Position numbers and translations under genes: made by a program. DNA of 64,000 nt, from the NCBI GenBank assembly GCA_018712275.1, contig DVHI01000074.1:1-64000 (forward strand), written 5' to 3'. Of this stretch, positions 1 to 10,000 are shown piece after piece (the stretch's first letter is position 1; each line of letters opens with the position of its first letter). The notes under the pieces are model-generated. The model had not been told where the DNA came from. It searched no databases and worked only from the letters and a program-made list of their open reading frames with translations. Origin of the DNA: Candidatus Coprenecus avistercoris. GTDB taxonomy: Bacteria > Bacteroidota > Bacteroidia > Bacteroidales > UBA932.

Positions 1-237
1 TATCTTGGGCAGCTTATGGCCTATCTGCGCATTCTGGACGACCATGTGAAAAAAACACATGAAAATCCGAGTATAGGAATTGTGTTGTGCAAGGAGGCGG
101 ACAAGGAATATGTGGAATATGTCATCCAGGACTACAACAAACCGATGGGCGTAGCTACCTACACTACCTCGGCAGATATGCCGGAAAAATTGCGCAATGC
201 TTTACCAGACAGTGAGGAATTGAAGAAGTTGCTGTAA
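1..237 (+). CDS. C-terminal fragment of a DUF1016/YhcG-type PDDEXK nuclease-like protein, truncated by window start
   Basis: Frame open to base 1 (YLGQLMAYLRILDDHVKKTHENPSIGIVLCKEADKEYVEY...); 'ENPSIGIVLCK..YVEY' resembles the DUF1016 C-terminal nuclease region. Confidence 0.75.
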   Translation, partial: YLGQLMAYLRILDDHVKKTHENPSIGIVLCKEADKEYVEYVIQDYNKPMGVATYTTSADMPEKLRNALPDSEELKKLL

Positions 238-343
238 GACATACATGATGTAAAAGCTGATTTGCACTAATGTCAGTGCTCAACAAGTGAGGCGGTATCG
301 GATTTTTTTGTAAATTGCAACGATGTTTTAAATTATACTGAAT

Positions 344-544
344 ATGGCTGAAATGGAAAAAATGAAATATGAGGAGGCGCTCGGACGCCTGGAGAAGATA
401 GTGGCTCAGATCGAGGACCCGCAGACGGCGGTGGGGGATATCCCCGCGAAGGTGAAGGAGGCGGCGGAGCTGCTGACTTACTGCCGGAAGATGCTGAAAG
501 AGAGCGAGGAAAGCATCGGGAAAATACTCGATGATGAACAATAG
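344..544 (+). CDS. xseB: Exodeoxyribonuclease VII small subunit
   Basis: 66 aa, 'KYEEALGRLEKIVAQIEDPQTAVGDIPAKVKEAAELLTYCRKML' typical XseB. Confidence 0.9.
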   Translation: MAEMEKMKYEEALGRLEKIVAQIEDPQTAVGDIPAKVKEAAELLTYCRKMLKESEESIGKILDDEQ

Positions 545-571
545 TCAGGTGAAACATTAAAAATAACAGCT

Positions 572-2545
572 ATGATATTCGACAAGGATCCATATCTGAT
601 GCCCTACCGGGGCCAGATTGAAAAACGCTACAGGGAACTGGTAATCAGGAAACAGGAACTGGCCGGATATGGCCGCAGGCTCTCTGATGCAGTGAACAAC
701 CACCTGTACTACGGAGTGCACGCCGACAAGAAGGAAGTGGTCTTCAGGGAGTGGGCTCCGAACGCCACGGCGATATACCTCATCGGGGATTTCAACGGCT
801 GGCGGAAGGATGAGAGATACCGGCTGAACTCCGTCGGAGGCGGCAACTGGGAACTCCGTCTGCCGGCTGCGGAGGTGCCTCACGGCTCTCTGTTCAAATG
901 GCTGGTGGAGTGGAACGGCGGCAGCGGCGAGAGGCTTCCGGCCTATGCGACCCGCTGCGTCCAGGATCCGGAGACGAAGATTTTCTCCGCCCAGGTATGG
1001 CTTCCTCCTAAGAAATACCGCTGGCGGCATACCCGCTTTGTCCCGCACAACCGCTGCCCCCTCATCTACGAGGCCCATATCGGCATGAGCTCCGAGGAGG
1101 AGAAGGTCGCCTCGTTCGACGAGTTCCGTCAGAACGTGCTGCCGCGCATCCGCGACCTCGGGTACAACACCCTGCAGATCATGGCCCTCCAGGAGCATCC
1201 CTACTACGGCTCCTTCGGCTATCAGGTCTCCAACTTCTTCGCCCTGAGCTCCCGCTTCGGCACTCCGGAGGAGTTCAAGGCCCTGGTGGACGAGGCGCAC
1301 GGGATGGGTATCGCCGTGGTCATGGACCTGGTGCACTCCCACGCGGTGGACAATGAGGTGGAGGGTATCGGGATGCTTGACGGGACTGAATACCTCTACT
1401 GTCATGCCGGAGCCAGAGGACGGCATCCTGCATGGGGCTCGCGCTGTTTCAACTACGGCAAGCCCTCGACGGTCCATTTCCTGCTCTCGAACATCAAGTT
1501 CTGGATGGAGGAATATCATATCGACGGTTTCCGCTTCGACGGGGTGACCAGCATGATATATCTGGACCACGGCCTTGGCAAGGACTTTACGGACTATTCC
1601 TGCTATTTCGACGGCAATCAGGACGAGGACGCCCTGCTATATCTCGGCCTGGCCAACATCATGATAAAGGAGATAAATCCCAAGGCCATCACCATTGCGG
1701 AGGACGTCAGCGGCATGCCCGGGCTGGCGGCTCCTGCGGGAGTGGGCGGCATAGGCTTCGACTTCCGCCTGAGCATGGGCATAGCCGACCACTGGATCAA
1801 GTGGATAAAGGAGCGCAAGGACGAGGACTGGAGCATGGGCGAGATATACTACGAGCTGACCAACAAGCGGGCCGACGAGCGCACGGTCTCCTACGCCGAG
1901 TGCCACGACCAGGCCCTGGTGGGCGACAAGACGATCATCTTCCGCCTGATGGACAAGGAGATGTACACTGCCATGAACAAGGCCTCGCAGAACCTGACCG
2001 TGGAGCGCGGCATGGCCCTGCACAAGATGATCCGCCTGGTAACCATCGCCACGGCCGGAGACGGCTACCTGAACTTCATGGGCAATGAGTTCGGCCACCC
2101 CGAGTGGATAGACTTTCCCCGCGAGGGGAACGGCTGGTCCTATTTCTATGCCCGCCGCCAGTGGTCCCTGAGCGACAACCCGGACCTGCGCTACGGCGAA
2201 CTCCGGGATTTCGACCGGGCGATGATACACCTCTTCGCCGAAAACAACATCCTTACCGAGCGCCCCGTGCAACTTTACGTGGACGAGGCCCGAAAAGTTT
2301 TGATTTTTGCCAGAGGATGTTTTATCTTTGCGCTCAATTTCCACCCCTCTGAGTCGGTGGCAGACTTCAAGTTCCGGGCACCGGCAGGAGAATACAGGCA
2401 AGTCCTTGACACTGATGCGCCTGCATTCGGAGGCTTCGGTCGGAACGACGAGAACACGGCTCATTTTACCGTGAAAGATAACGACTGTGACACACTTTCC
2501 CTTTACCTGCCCAGCAGGTCGGCCATAGTCCTGAAAAGAAAGTAA
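572..2545 (+). CDS. glgB: 1,4-alpha-glucan branching enzyme (GH13)
   Basis: 657 aa; CBM48-like N-terminus (EWAPNATAIYLIGDFNGW) and GH13 motifs (DGFRFDGVTSMIY, ITIAEDVSGMP). Confidence 0.93.
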   Translation: MIFDKDPYLMPYRGQIEKRYRELVIRKQELAGYGRRLSDAVNNHLYYGVHADKKEVVFREWAPNATAIYLIGDFNGWRKDERYRLNSVGGGNWELRLPAAEVPHGSLFKWLVEWNGGSGERLPAYATRCVQDPETKIFSAQVWLPPKKYRWRHTRFVPHNRCPLIYEAHIGMSSEEEKVASFDEFRQNVLPRIRDLGYNTLQIMALQEHPYYGSFGYQVSNFFALSSRFGTPEEFKALVDEAHGMGIAVVMDLVHSHAVDNEVEGIGMLDGTEYLYCHAGARGRHPAWGSRCFNYGKPSTVHFLLSNIKFWMEEYHIDGFRFDGVTSMIYLDHGLGKDFTDYSCYFDGNQDEDALLYLGLANIMIKEINPKAITIAEDVSGMPGLAAPAGVGGIGFDFRLSMGIADHWIKWIKERKDEDWSMGEIYYELTNKRADERTVSYAECHDQALVGDKTIIFRLMDKEMYTAMNKASQNLTVERGMALHKMIRLVTIATAGDGYLNFMGNEFGHPEWIDFPREGNGWSYFYARRQWSLSDNPDLRYGELRDFDRAMIHLFAENNILTERPVQLYVDEARKVLIFARGCFIFALNFHPSESVADFKFRAPAGEYRQVLDTDAPAFGGFGRNDENTAHFTVKDNDCDTLSLYLPSRSAIVLKRK

Positions 2546-2562
2546 CATATTAATAAAGGTAT

Positions 2563-4506
2563 ATGTCGTATCTTAAGTTTGACAAAGAAGAACTGGTGAA
2601 CCTGGAGTACTCTCTGGTCAGGGAAGTGCTCGCCACCAATAAGACCGGCGGATATCTGAACACTACGCTCGTAGGCTGCAATACCCGCAAGTACCACGGT
2701 CTGTTTGTGCTCCCCGTCAAGAACTTCGACAACAGAAGGTATGTCCTTCTATCCTCGCTGGATGAGACGCTTATCCAGCATGGCCGGGAATTCAATCTCG
2801 GCATTCACTGTTATGGCAAGAACAACTATGAGCCCCGCGGACACAAATACATCGTGGATTTCGAGTTCGACAAGTACCCCACGATTACCTACAGGGTCGG
2901 AGGTATCCTCTTCAGCAAGTCCATGCTCTTCCTGCACAACAAGGAGCAGTTGCTGATCAAGTACACCCTGCTCGATGCCCACTCGGCCACCACGCTGCGC
3001 CTCAGGCCGTTCCTTTCATTTAGGGAAATCCACACCCTGACCCATGCCAATGAGGACGCGGAACGCGGATACGTGACCGTGGAGAACGGAGCCGCCTACA
3101 GGCTCTACGACGGCTTCCCCACCGTCAACCTCCAGCTCAATAAGCAGAACGATTATTTCCACAACCCCGACTGGTACTACAACATCGAGTATCTCGAGGA
3201 GAAGCGCCGCGGCTTCGAGTATCAGGAGGACCTCTATACCCCCGGCTACTTCGAGCTTCCCATCAAGAAGGGAGAATCGATAGTAGTATCGGTATCCACT
3301 TCCCCCGTAGCGGCCAAGGGCCTTTCCGGAGTGTTTACCCGCGAGGCCGCCAGGAGGATTTCCCTCCAGAGTTACGACGACTGCCTGCACCGTGCGGCCA
3401 AGCAGTTCATCGTCAATACGGGCAAGGGCCTCAAGGAAATATACGCCGGCTACACCTGGCTCGGCAAGGGACTGCGCGAGACCTTTATCTCCCTGCCCGG
3501 CCTGACCCTCTTCGCCGACGGTGACACCGCTCAGTTCGAGGAAGTGCTCGACAGCACATTCAAGATATACAACCACCAGCTCCTGCACGGCTCCAAACAG
3601 GTGGACGCCGCCCTGTGGCTGTTCTGGGTTGTCCAGCAGTATGCGGCCTTCACCGGTGACGCCCAGGGTACATGGCTGAAATACCGCGCAAAGCTCAAGG
3701 CCATCCTCAAGAGCTTCCTCGACGGGGGCCGCATGGGAGTGTCCCTGTCCGACAACTGCCTGCTGTGGGCCAGGATGAACGGTGTGGCCATGACCTGGAT
3801 GAACGCCTACGACAAGGACGGAGTGCCCGTCACCGAGCGCAGCGGCTTCCAGGTGGAGACCAACGCCTTCTGGTACAACGCAGTCAGCTACATGATCGAC
3901 ATGGAGACCAAGTACGGCTCCGACACCCGCTTCGTATATCAGCTCCAGGCCGTGAAGGATAAGCTGGACGCCAACTTCTACAACGTCTTCTGGTGTGAGG
4001 AGCGTCAGCATCTGGCCGACTACGTGGACGAGAACGGACAGAATGTCTTCACCCGTCCCAACCAGATCTTCGCCTGCAGCCTGGACTACTCCCCTCTGAG
4101 CGAGGAGGTCAAGGGCAAGATCATGGAGGCTGTCAAGAGGGAACTGCTCACCGAGCGCGGCATCCGAACCCTCTCTCCCAAGAACTCTCTCTACAAGGGA
4201 GTCTACGATGGAAATCAGGATCAGAGAGACCATTCCTACCATCAGGGCTCGACCCGGGTATGGCTCCTGACATACTATATCGAGGCCATGCTGAAACTCT
4301 ACGGAGGCATGTTCGTCCGCAGGGCCACCGAGCTCATCAACGCTTTCGAGGAGGATATCGAGCGTCACGGCGTCGGAGCCATCTGCGAACTCTACGACGG
4401 CGATCCCCCGCACAATCCTCACGGAGCCATCTCCAGCGCAGTGGCCACCGCATCCCTGCTTCGTTCCGAATATCTTGTAAACAAATATAAAACGGAGGAG
4501 TTATGA
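2563..4506 (+). CDS. Glycogen debranching enzyme, amylo-alpha-1,6-glucosidase family
   Basis: 647 aa; 'TNKTGGYLNTTLVGCNTRKYHGLFV' N-terminal GDE domain and C-terminal (alpha/alpha)6 glucosidase region. Confidence 0.9.
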   Translation: MSYLKFDKEELVNLEYSLVREVLATNKTGGYLNTTLVGCNTRKYHGLFVLPVKNFDNRRYVLLSSLDETLIQHGREFNLGIHCYGKNNYEPRGHKYIVDFEFDKYPTITYRVGGILFSKSMLFLHNKEQLLIKYTLLDAHSATTLRLRPFLSFREIHTLTHANEDAERGYVTVENGAAYRLYDGFPTVNLQLNKQNDYFHNPDWYYNIEYLEEKRRGFEYQEDLYTPGYFELPIKKGESIVVSVSTSPVAAKGLSGVFTREAARRISLQSYDDCLHRAAKQFIVNTGKGLKEIYAGYTWLGKGLRETFISLPGLTLFADGDTAQFEEVLDSTFKIYNHQLLHGSKQVDAALWLFWVVQQYAAFTGDAQGTWLKYRAKLKAILKSFLDGGRMGVSLSDNCLLWARMNGVAMTWMNAYDKDGVPVTERSGFQVETNAFWYNAVSYMIDMETKYGSDTRFVYQLQAVKDKLDANFYNVFWCEERQHLADYVDENGQNVFTRPNQIFACSLDYSPLSEEVKGKIMEAVKRELLTERGIRTLSPKNSLYKGVYDGNQDQRDHSYHQGSTRVWLLTYYIEAMLKLYGGMFVRRATELINAFEEDIERHGVGAICELYDGDPPHNPHGAISSAVATASLLRSEYLVNKYKTEEL

Positions 4507-5783
4507 GAGTCTTAATGTTCGGATGGGAGTTCCCGCCCCATATCTCGGGCGGACTCGGAACGGCCTGCTACGGCATGGTCAGAGGCTTGGCCAACAATGA
4601 TGTGGATGTACTTTTCGTAATGCCTTCGGCATCCGGAGACGAGGACGGCTCTGTGGCCCATATCATCAACGCGAGCGATGTGGAGGCCACGGACATCAAG
4701 TGCAGTCCCATGGATTTCCTGCAGAGGATCAATTTCCTCAGGATAGGCTCCAATCTGGTGCCCTACGTAGATCCCCGGGATTTCTCCGAGATGGTCGAGG
4801 AAGACAGGCACAATCAGGTCAATGACTTCAAAATCAACTTCAAGCAGAAATACAAATTCTCCGGCAAGTATGGCACCAACCTCATGGAGGAGGTGGCCCG
4901 CTACGCCCTTGTGGGAGGTACCATCGCCCTGCAGAATCAGTTCGACGTCATCCACGCCCACGACTGGCTTACCTACGCTGCGGGAGTGGCCGCCAAGAGA
5001 CTGACCGGCAAGCCGCTGGTGGTCCATGTCCATGCCACGGAGTTCGACCGTACCGGAGAGAATGTCAACACTCAGGTCTACGCCCTGGAGAAGATGGGCA
5101 TGGAGGCTGCCGACAAGGTAATCACCGTCAGCAACCTCACCCGCAACATCGTCATCAACCGCTACGGCATCTCGCCCGACAAGGTGGTTACTGTCCACAA
5201 CGCAGTGGATTTCAGCGGCCGCAACGAGATAGACGTGCAGCGCGGGGTATCCGAGAAGGTGGTCACCTTCCTGGGCCGCATCACCTTCCAGAAAGGACCG
5301 GAATACTTTATCGAGGCCGCCAACAAGGTCCTCAAATACTATAAGAATGTGCGTTTCGTGATGGCCGGCAGCGGCGACCTGCTCAACCGCTCTATCCGCC
5401 GCGTCGCAAAACTGGGCATATCCGACAGGTTCCATTTCACCGGTTTCCTCCGCGGAGCCGACGTTCAGAGGATGTTCGCAGTCTCTGACGTGTACGTGAT
5501 GCCCTCCGTCTCGGAGCCTTTCGGTATCTCACCCCTCGAGGCCATGAGGACGGGAGTGCCCACCATCATATCCAAGCAGTCCGGCGTGGCCGAGGTCCTG
5601 AAGCACTCCATCAAGGTGGACTTCTGGGACATCGACGCCATGGCCGACGCCATCTACGGCCTTCTCAGATATCCCGCCCTTGCGGATATGTCTTCCCGCT
5701 GCGGACTGGAGGAGGTCAATACCCTCAAGTGGAACAACGCAGCACAGAAAATCAAACAAGTTTATTTGTCAACATTGGATTAA
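4503..5783 (+). CDS. Glycosyltransferase family 4 protein (alpha-glucan/glycogen synthase-like)
   Basis: 'MFGWEFPPHISGGLGTACYGMVRGL' and GT4 motif 'SVSEPFGISPLEAMRTGVPTI'; overlaps upstream stop by 4 bp. Confidence 0.88.
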   Translation: MRVLMFGWEFPPHISGGLGTACYGMVRGLANNDVDVLFVMPSASGDEDGSVAHIINASDVEATDIKCSPMDFLQRINFLRIGSNLVPYVDPRDFSEMVEEDRHNQVNDFKINFKQKYKFSGKYGTNLMEEVARYALVGGTIALQNQFDVIHAHDWLTYAAGVAAKRLTGKPLVVHVHATEFDRTGENVNTQVYALEKMGMEAADKVITVSNLTRNIVINRYGISPDKVVTVHNAVDFSGRNEIDVQRGVSEKVVTFLGRITFQKGPEYFIEAANKVLKYYKNVRFVMAGSGDLLNRSIRRVAKLGISDRFHFTGFLRGADVQRMFAVSDVYVMPSVSEPFGISPLEAMRTGVPTIISKQSGVAEVLKHSIKVDFWDIDAMADAIYGLLRYPALADMSSRCGLEEVNTLKWNNAAQKIKQVYLSTLD

Positions 5784-5795
5784 AAGCACATTATT

Positions 5796-7001
5796 ATGGA
5801 AACAAAACCTTCAATCTGCATATATTTTCAGGTTCATCAGCCTGACCGTCTCAGACAGTACCGTTTCTTCGATATAGGAAACGACCACCACTATTACGAT
5901 GACTTCGCCAACAGGACCATCCTCCGCCGTGTGGCCGAGAGGTGCTACCTGCCCATGAACAAGCTCCTGCTGGAGGTGATAGCCGCCTGCGGCAAGAAGT
6001 TCAAGGTGGCATTCTCCCTCTCCGGCTCCGTGATAGAGCAGTTCGAGGCATACGCCCCCGAGGTGCTCGACAGCTTCAAGGCCCTGGCCGCCACAGGCTG
6101 CGTGGAGTTCATCGGCGAGACCTATTCACATACCCTGGCCTCTCTCTTCTCGCCCTCTGAGTTCGAGAAACAGGTCAAGCTGCACTCGGCCCTCATCGCC
6201 AAACATTTCGGCAAGAAGCCCAAGACCTTCAGGAACACCGAGCTGATCTACTCCGACGAGATAGGCTCGCTCGTCAGCAAGATGGGCTTCACCTGCATGC
6301 TGACCGAGGGTGCCAAGCACATCCTGGGATGGAAATCCCCCAACTACGTATATACCAACGCTATCAACCCTAAGCTCAAGCTCCTGCTCCGTAATTTCGG
6401 CCTGAGCGACGACATAGCGTTCCGCTTCTCCGACAAGTCCTGGGACAAGTGGCCCGTGGACACCGGCAAGTATATATCATGGCTGACTGACTCGATTAAG
6501 GACGGAGAGGTCATCAACCTCTTCATGGACTACGAGACCTTCGGCGAGCATCAGAACGCCTCCACCGGCATCTTCGAGTTCTTCCGCGCCCTTCCCGAGG
6601 CCGTCCTCTCGCAGACCGGTTTCGAGTTCTGCACCCCTCAGCAGGTGATCAAGAAGCATCAGCCCGTGGCTCCTCTCAACGTACCCTTCCCGATTTCCTG
6701 GGCGGACGAGGAGAGAGACACCACCGCATGGCTCGGAAACGAGTTGCAGAACGAGGCATCCTCGAAGCTCTACGCCCTCACCGATAAGGTGATAGCCGCC
6801 GAGGACCAGAAGATTGCCAAGGATTTCCTGAAGCTGCAGGAGAGCGACCATTTCTACTACATGTGTACCAAGTTCTTCTCAGACGGAGCCGTGCACAATT
6901 ACTTCAATCCGTACGACACCCCGTATGAGGCATTTATCAACTACATGAACGTTTTAAGTGACTTTATGCTGAGGATCGACGGACGTCTGAAACAAGAATA
7001 A
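5796..7001 (+). CDS. GH57-family alpha-amylase-like glycoside hydrolase
   Basis: 'ICIYFQVHQPDRLRQYRFFDIG' GH57 N-terminal motif; 'LFMDYETFGEHQ' GH57 catalytic region. Confidence 0.88.
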   Translation: METKPSICIYFQVHQPDRLRQYRFFDIGNDHHYYDDFANRTILRRVAERCYLPMNKLLLEVIAACGKKFKVAFSLSGSVIEQFEAYAPEVLDSFKALAATGCVEFIGETYSHTLASLFSPSEFEKQVKLHSALIAKHFGKKPKTFRNTELIYSDEIGSLVSKMGFTCMLTEGAKHILGWKSPNYVYTNAINPKLKLLLRNFGLSDDIAFRFSDKSWDKWPVDTGKYISWLTDSIKDGEVINLFMDYETFGEHQNASTGIFEFFRALPEAVLSQTGFEFCTPQQVIKKHQPVAPLNVPFPISWADEERDTTAWLGNELQNEASSKLYALTDKVIAAEDQKIAKDFLKLQESDHFYYMCTKFFSDGAVHNYFNPYDTPYEAFINYMNVLSDFMLRIDGRLKQE

Positions 7002-7027
7002 TTCCGTTACCAACATCAAGACATTTT

Positions 7028-10000
7028 ATGAGTACTGAAAAAGTTGTGATGCCCGACTATCTGTTCGAGGCAAGCTGGGAAGTCTGCAATAAGGTAGGAG
7101 GCATCCATACCGTATTGGCTACAAAATCCCTGAACCTTTCCGAGGAGCTGGGAAGCAACCACATCCACATAGGACCGGATGTATGGGTGGACACCGCCCA
7201 GAATCCGGAATTTACCGAGGATCCCATACTCTTCCGCACCTGGAGGATTGCCGCCGCCGAAGAGGGGCTGCGCCTGAGGGTGGGACGGTGGAACATCCCC
7301 GGGAAGCCGATTGCCATCCTCGTGGATTTCTCCCAGTTCATTTCCAAGAAAAATGAGATATTCACCGCCCTGTGGGAGAAGTTCAAGCTGGACTCCCTCT
7401 CCGGACAGTGGGACTTTATAGAATCCGCCCTGTTCGGCTATGCCGCCGGAAAGGTGATAGAGAGTTTCGTCAATTTCAACCTCCAGCCCCACCACCGCGT
7501 AGTGGCTCATTTCCATGAGTGGATGACCGGAGCCGGAGTGCTCTACCTCAAGAGCATCAATGCCCATGTCGGTACCATTTTCACTACCCACGCCACAGTC
7601 GTGGGCCGTTGCCTTGCATGCAACAACGTGCCTCTGTACGAGACGCTTAATAACTGCAACGCCGACGAGAAGGCCCGTTACTACAATGTGATGGCCAAGC
7701 ACTCCCTCGAGAGATGCGCCGCCGTCAACGCCGATGTGTTCACCACAGTCAGCGACATCACAGCTACCGAGTGCGAGCGTCTGCTTGGCAAGAAAGTGGA
7801 CCTGATCACTCCCAACGGCTTTGACAACAGCATTCTGCCTTCCAAGGAAAAGAAGGCGGAGGCCGTGGCGGAAGGACGCAAGGCTCTGCTGACACTGGCC
7901 TCGGCCATGTGCGGGGAGGACTGCTCCGATGCCTTCATCATGGGTATCAGCGGACGTTATGAGTACAAGAACAAAGGTATAGATGCATATCTGGACGTGC
8001 TCGGCCGTCTCAACAATTCCGGCAGCTGCAGCAGGACCGTGGTGGCATTCATCATGGTACCGGCAGGGCACAACGGTCCGGACAAGGAACTGGTTGCCAA
8101 GCTCGCAGGAGACGGCTCCGGCTATCAGTGCCTGACTACCCACAGTCTCAACGAGCCCGGAAACGACATTATCCTCAACCGTATAAAGGCCCTGGGTCTG
8201 GTCAACAGCCCCGGCAGCAAGGTCAAGGTCATATATGTGCCCTCGTATCTGAACGGAGACGACGGCGTGCTCAACAGGAAGTACTATGACCTTCTTATGG
8301 CCATGGACCTGACAGTCTTCCCTTCGTATTACGAGCCTTGGGGATATACTCCGCTGGAGTCCCTGGCGTTCGGCGTGCCTACCGTGACCACCACACTGGC
8401 CGGTTTCGGCCTCTGGGTGCGCAGCCACTACAATGCCGCCCATCCCTCGATTACCATTGTCCCCCGCAACGACTCCAACTACGACCAGGTGGTGGATACC
8501 GTCCTCAAGCAGGTACTGGAGATGACCCGCCTGACTCCGGAGACTATGGAACACTACCGGGCCAATGCGGTGGAGGTATCCGAAATCGCTCTCTGGAAGC
8601 ACAACATCTACTATTACAAGCAGGCCTATTCCCTGGCCCTCGACCGCATCGTGCATGCTATGGGTGCCTTCCCCGAATACAGGGAGGACCAGGTGCAGAA
8701 CTATCACCGCATAGAGGTCAACCGCCCCTCGTGGAGCCGTATCATCGTAACCCGCGTGATGCCCGAGAGGCTCCGCTGGCTGGATACCATATCCAAGAAC
8801 CTGTGGTGGTGCTGGAATCAGGAAGCCATGGACCTCTTCATGAGCATCAATCCCGATCTGTGGAAGAAGTGCGAGAAGAATCCTATCGCCCTGCTCGACC
8901 GTCTGACCCTCGACGATTACAAGCGGCTCGAGGCCGATACCGATTTCCTGGCCCGTCTGGATGCAGTGACCGAAATCTTCAAGACCTATATGGAGGGCAA
9001 GAATGACCGTCCTTCTCCTTCGATAGCCTACTTCAGCATGGAGTACGGCCTGGACACTTCCCTGAAGATCTATTCGGGAGGTCTGGGAATCCTTGCCGGT
9101 GACTACCTCAAGGAGTCCAGCGACATGAGGGTCAAGATGACAGGTGTCGGTCTGCTGTACCGCTATGGCTATTTCAGCCAGAGACTTACCGCTCAGGGTG
9201 ACCAGGTGGCCGACTACGAGCCTCAGGACTTCTTCAAGATCCCGGCCATGCCAGTCAGGGACGAGAACGGCAACTGGATGATGGTTTCCATAGTATTCCC
9301 CGGACGTACTGTCCACGCCAAGATCTGGAGAGTGGATGTAGGCCGCACGGAACTCTATCTGCTCGACACGGACTTCGAGGACAACCTGCCCGAGGACCGT
9401 CAGATTACCCATCATCTCTACGGAGGTGACTGGGAGAACCGTCTGAAGCAGGAGCTGCTGCTCGGCATCGGCGGTATCCGCGCCCTGCGTGCCCTGGGTA
9501 TCCACTGCGACATCTACCACTGCAATGAGGGTCATGCCGCCTTCATAGGACTGGAGCGTCTGCGCGAGTATGTGGCCGCCGGCATTTCCTACAACGAGGC
9601 GCTCGAGCTGGTAAGATGCTCTTCGCTCTTCACCACCCATACCCCGGTGCCCGCCGGTCATGACGCCTTCAGCGAGGACCTGCTCCGCACCTACATGAAT
9701 CATTATCCCCAGAGGATGAAGATCGACTGGGAGACCATGATGGCTCTCGGCAAGATCAATCCCACTGACCACGGCGAGAAGTTCTCGATGAGCAACCTGG
9801 CCTGCAACCTCTCCCAGGAGGTCAACGGCGTGAGCTGGATGCACGGCAAGGTAAGCCAGGAGATACTCGGCGGACTGTGGCCCGGCTACCTGCCCGAGGA
9901 GCTGCACATCGGCTATGTGACCAACGGAGTACACTATCCGACATGGACCGCACCCCAGTGGAAGGCCATACATGCCAAGGTATTCGGTCCCGAGTTCGCC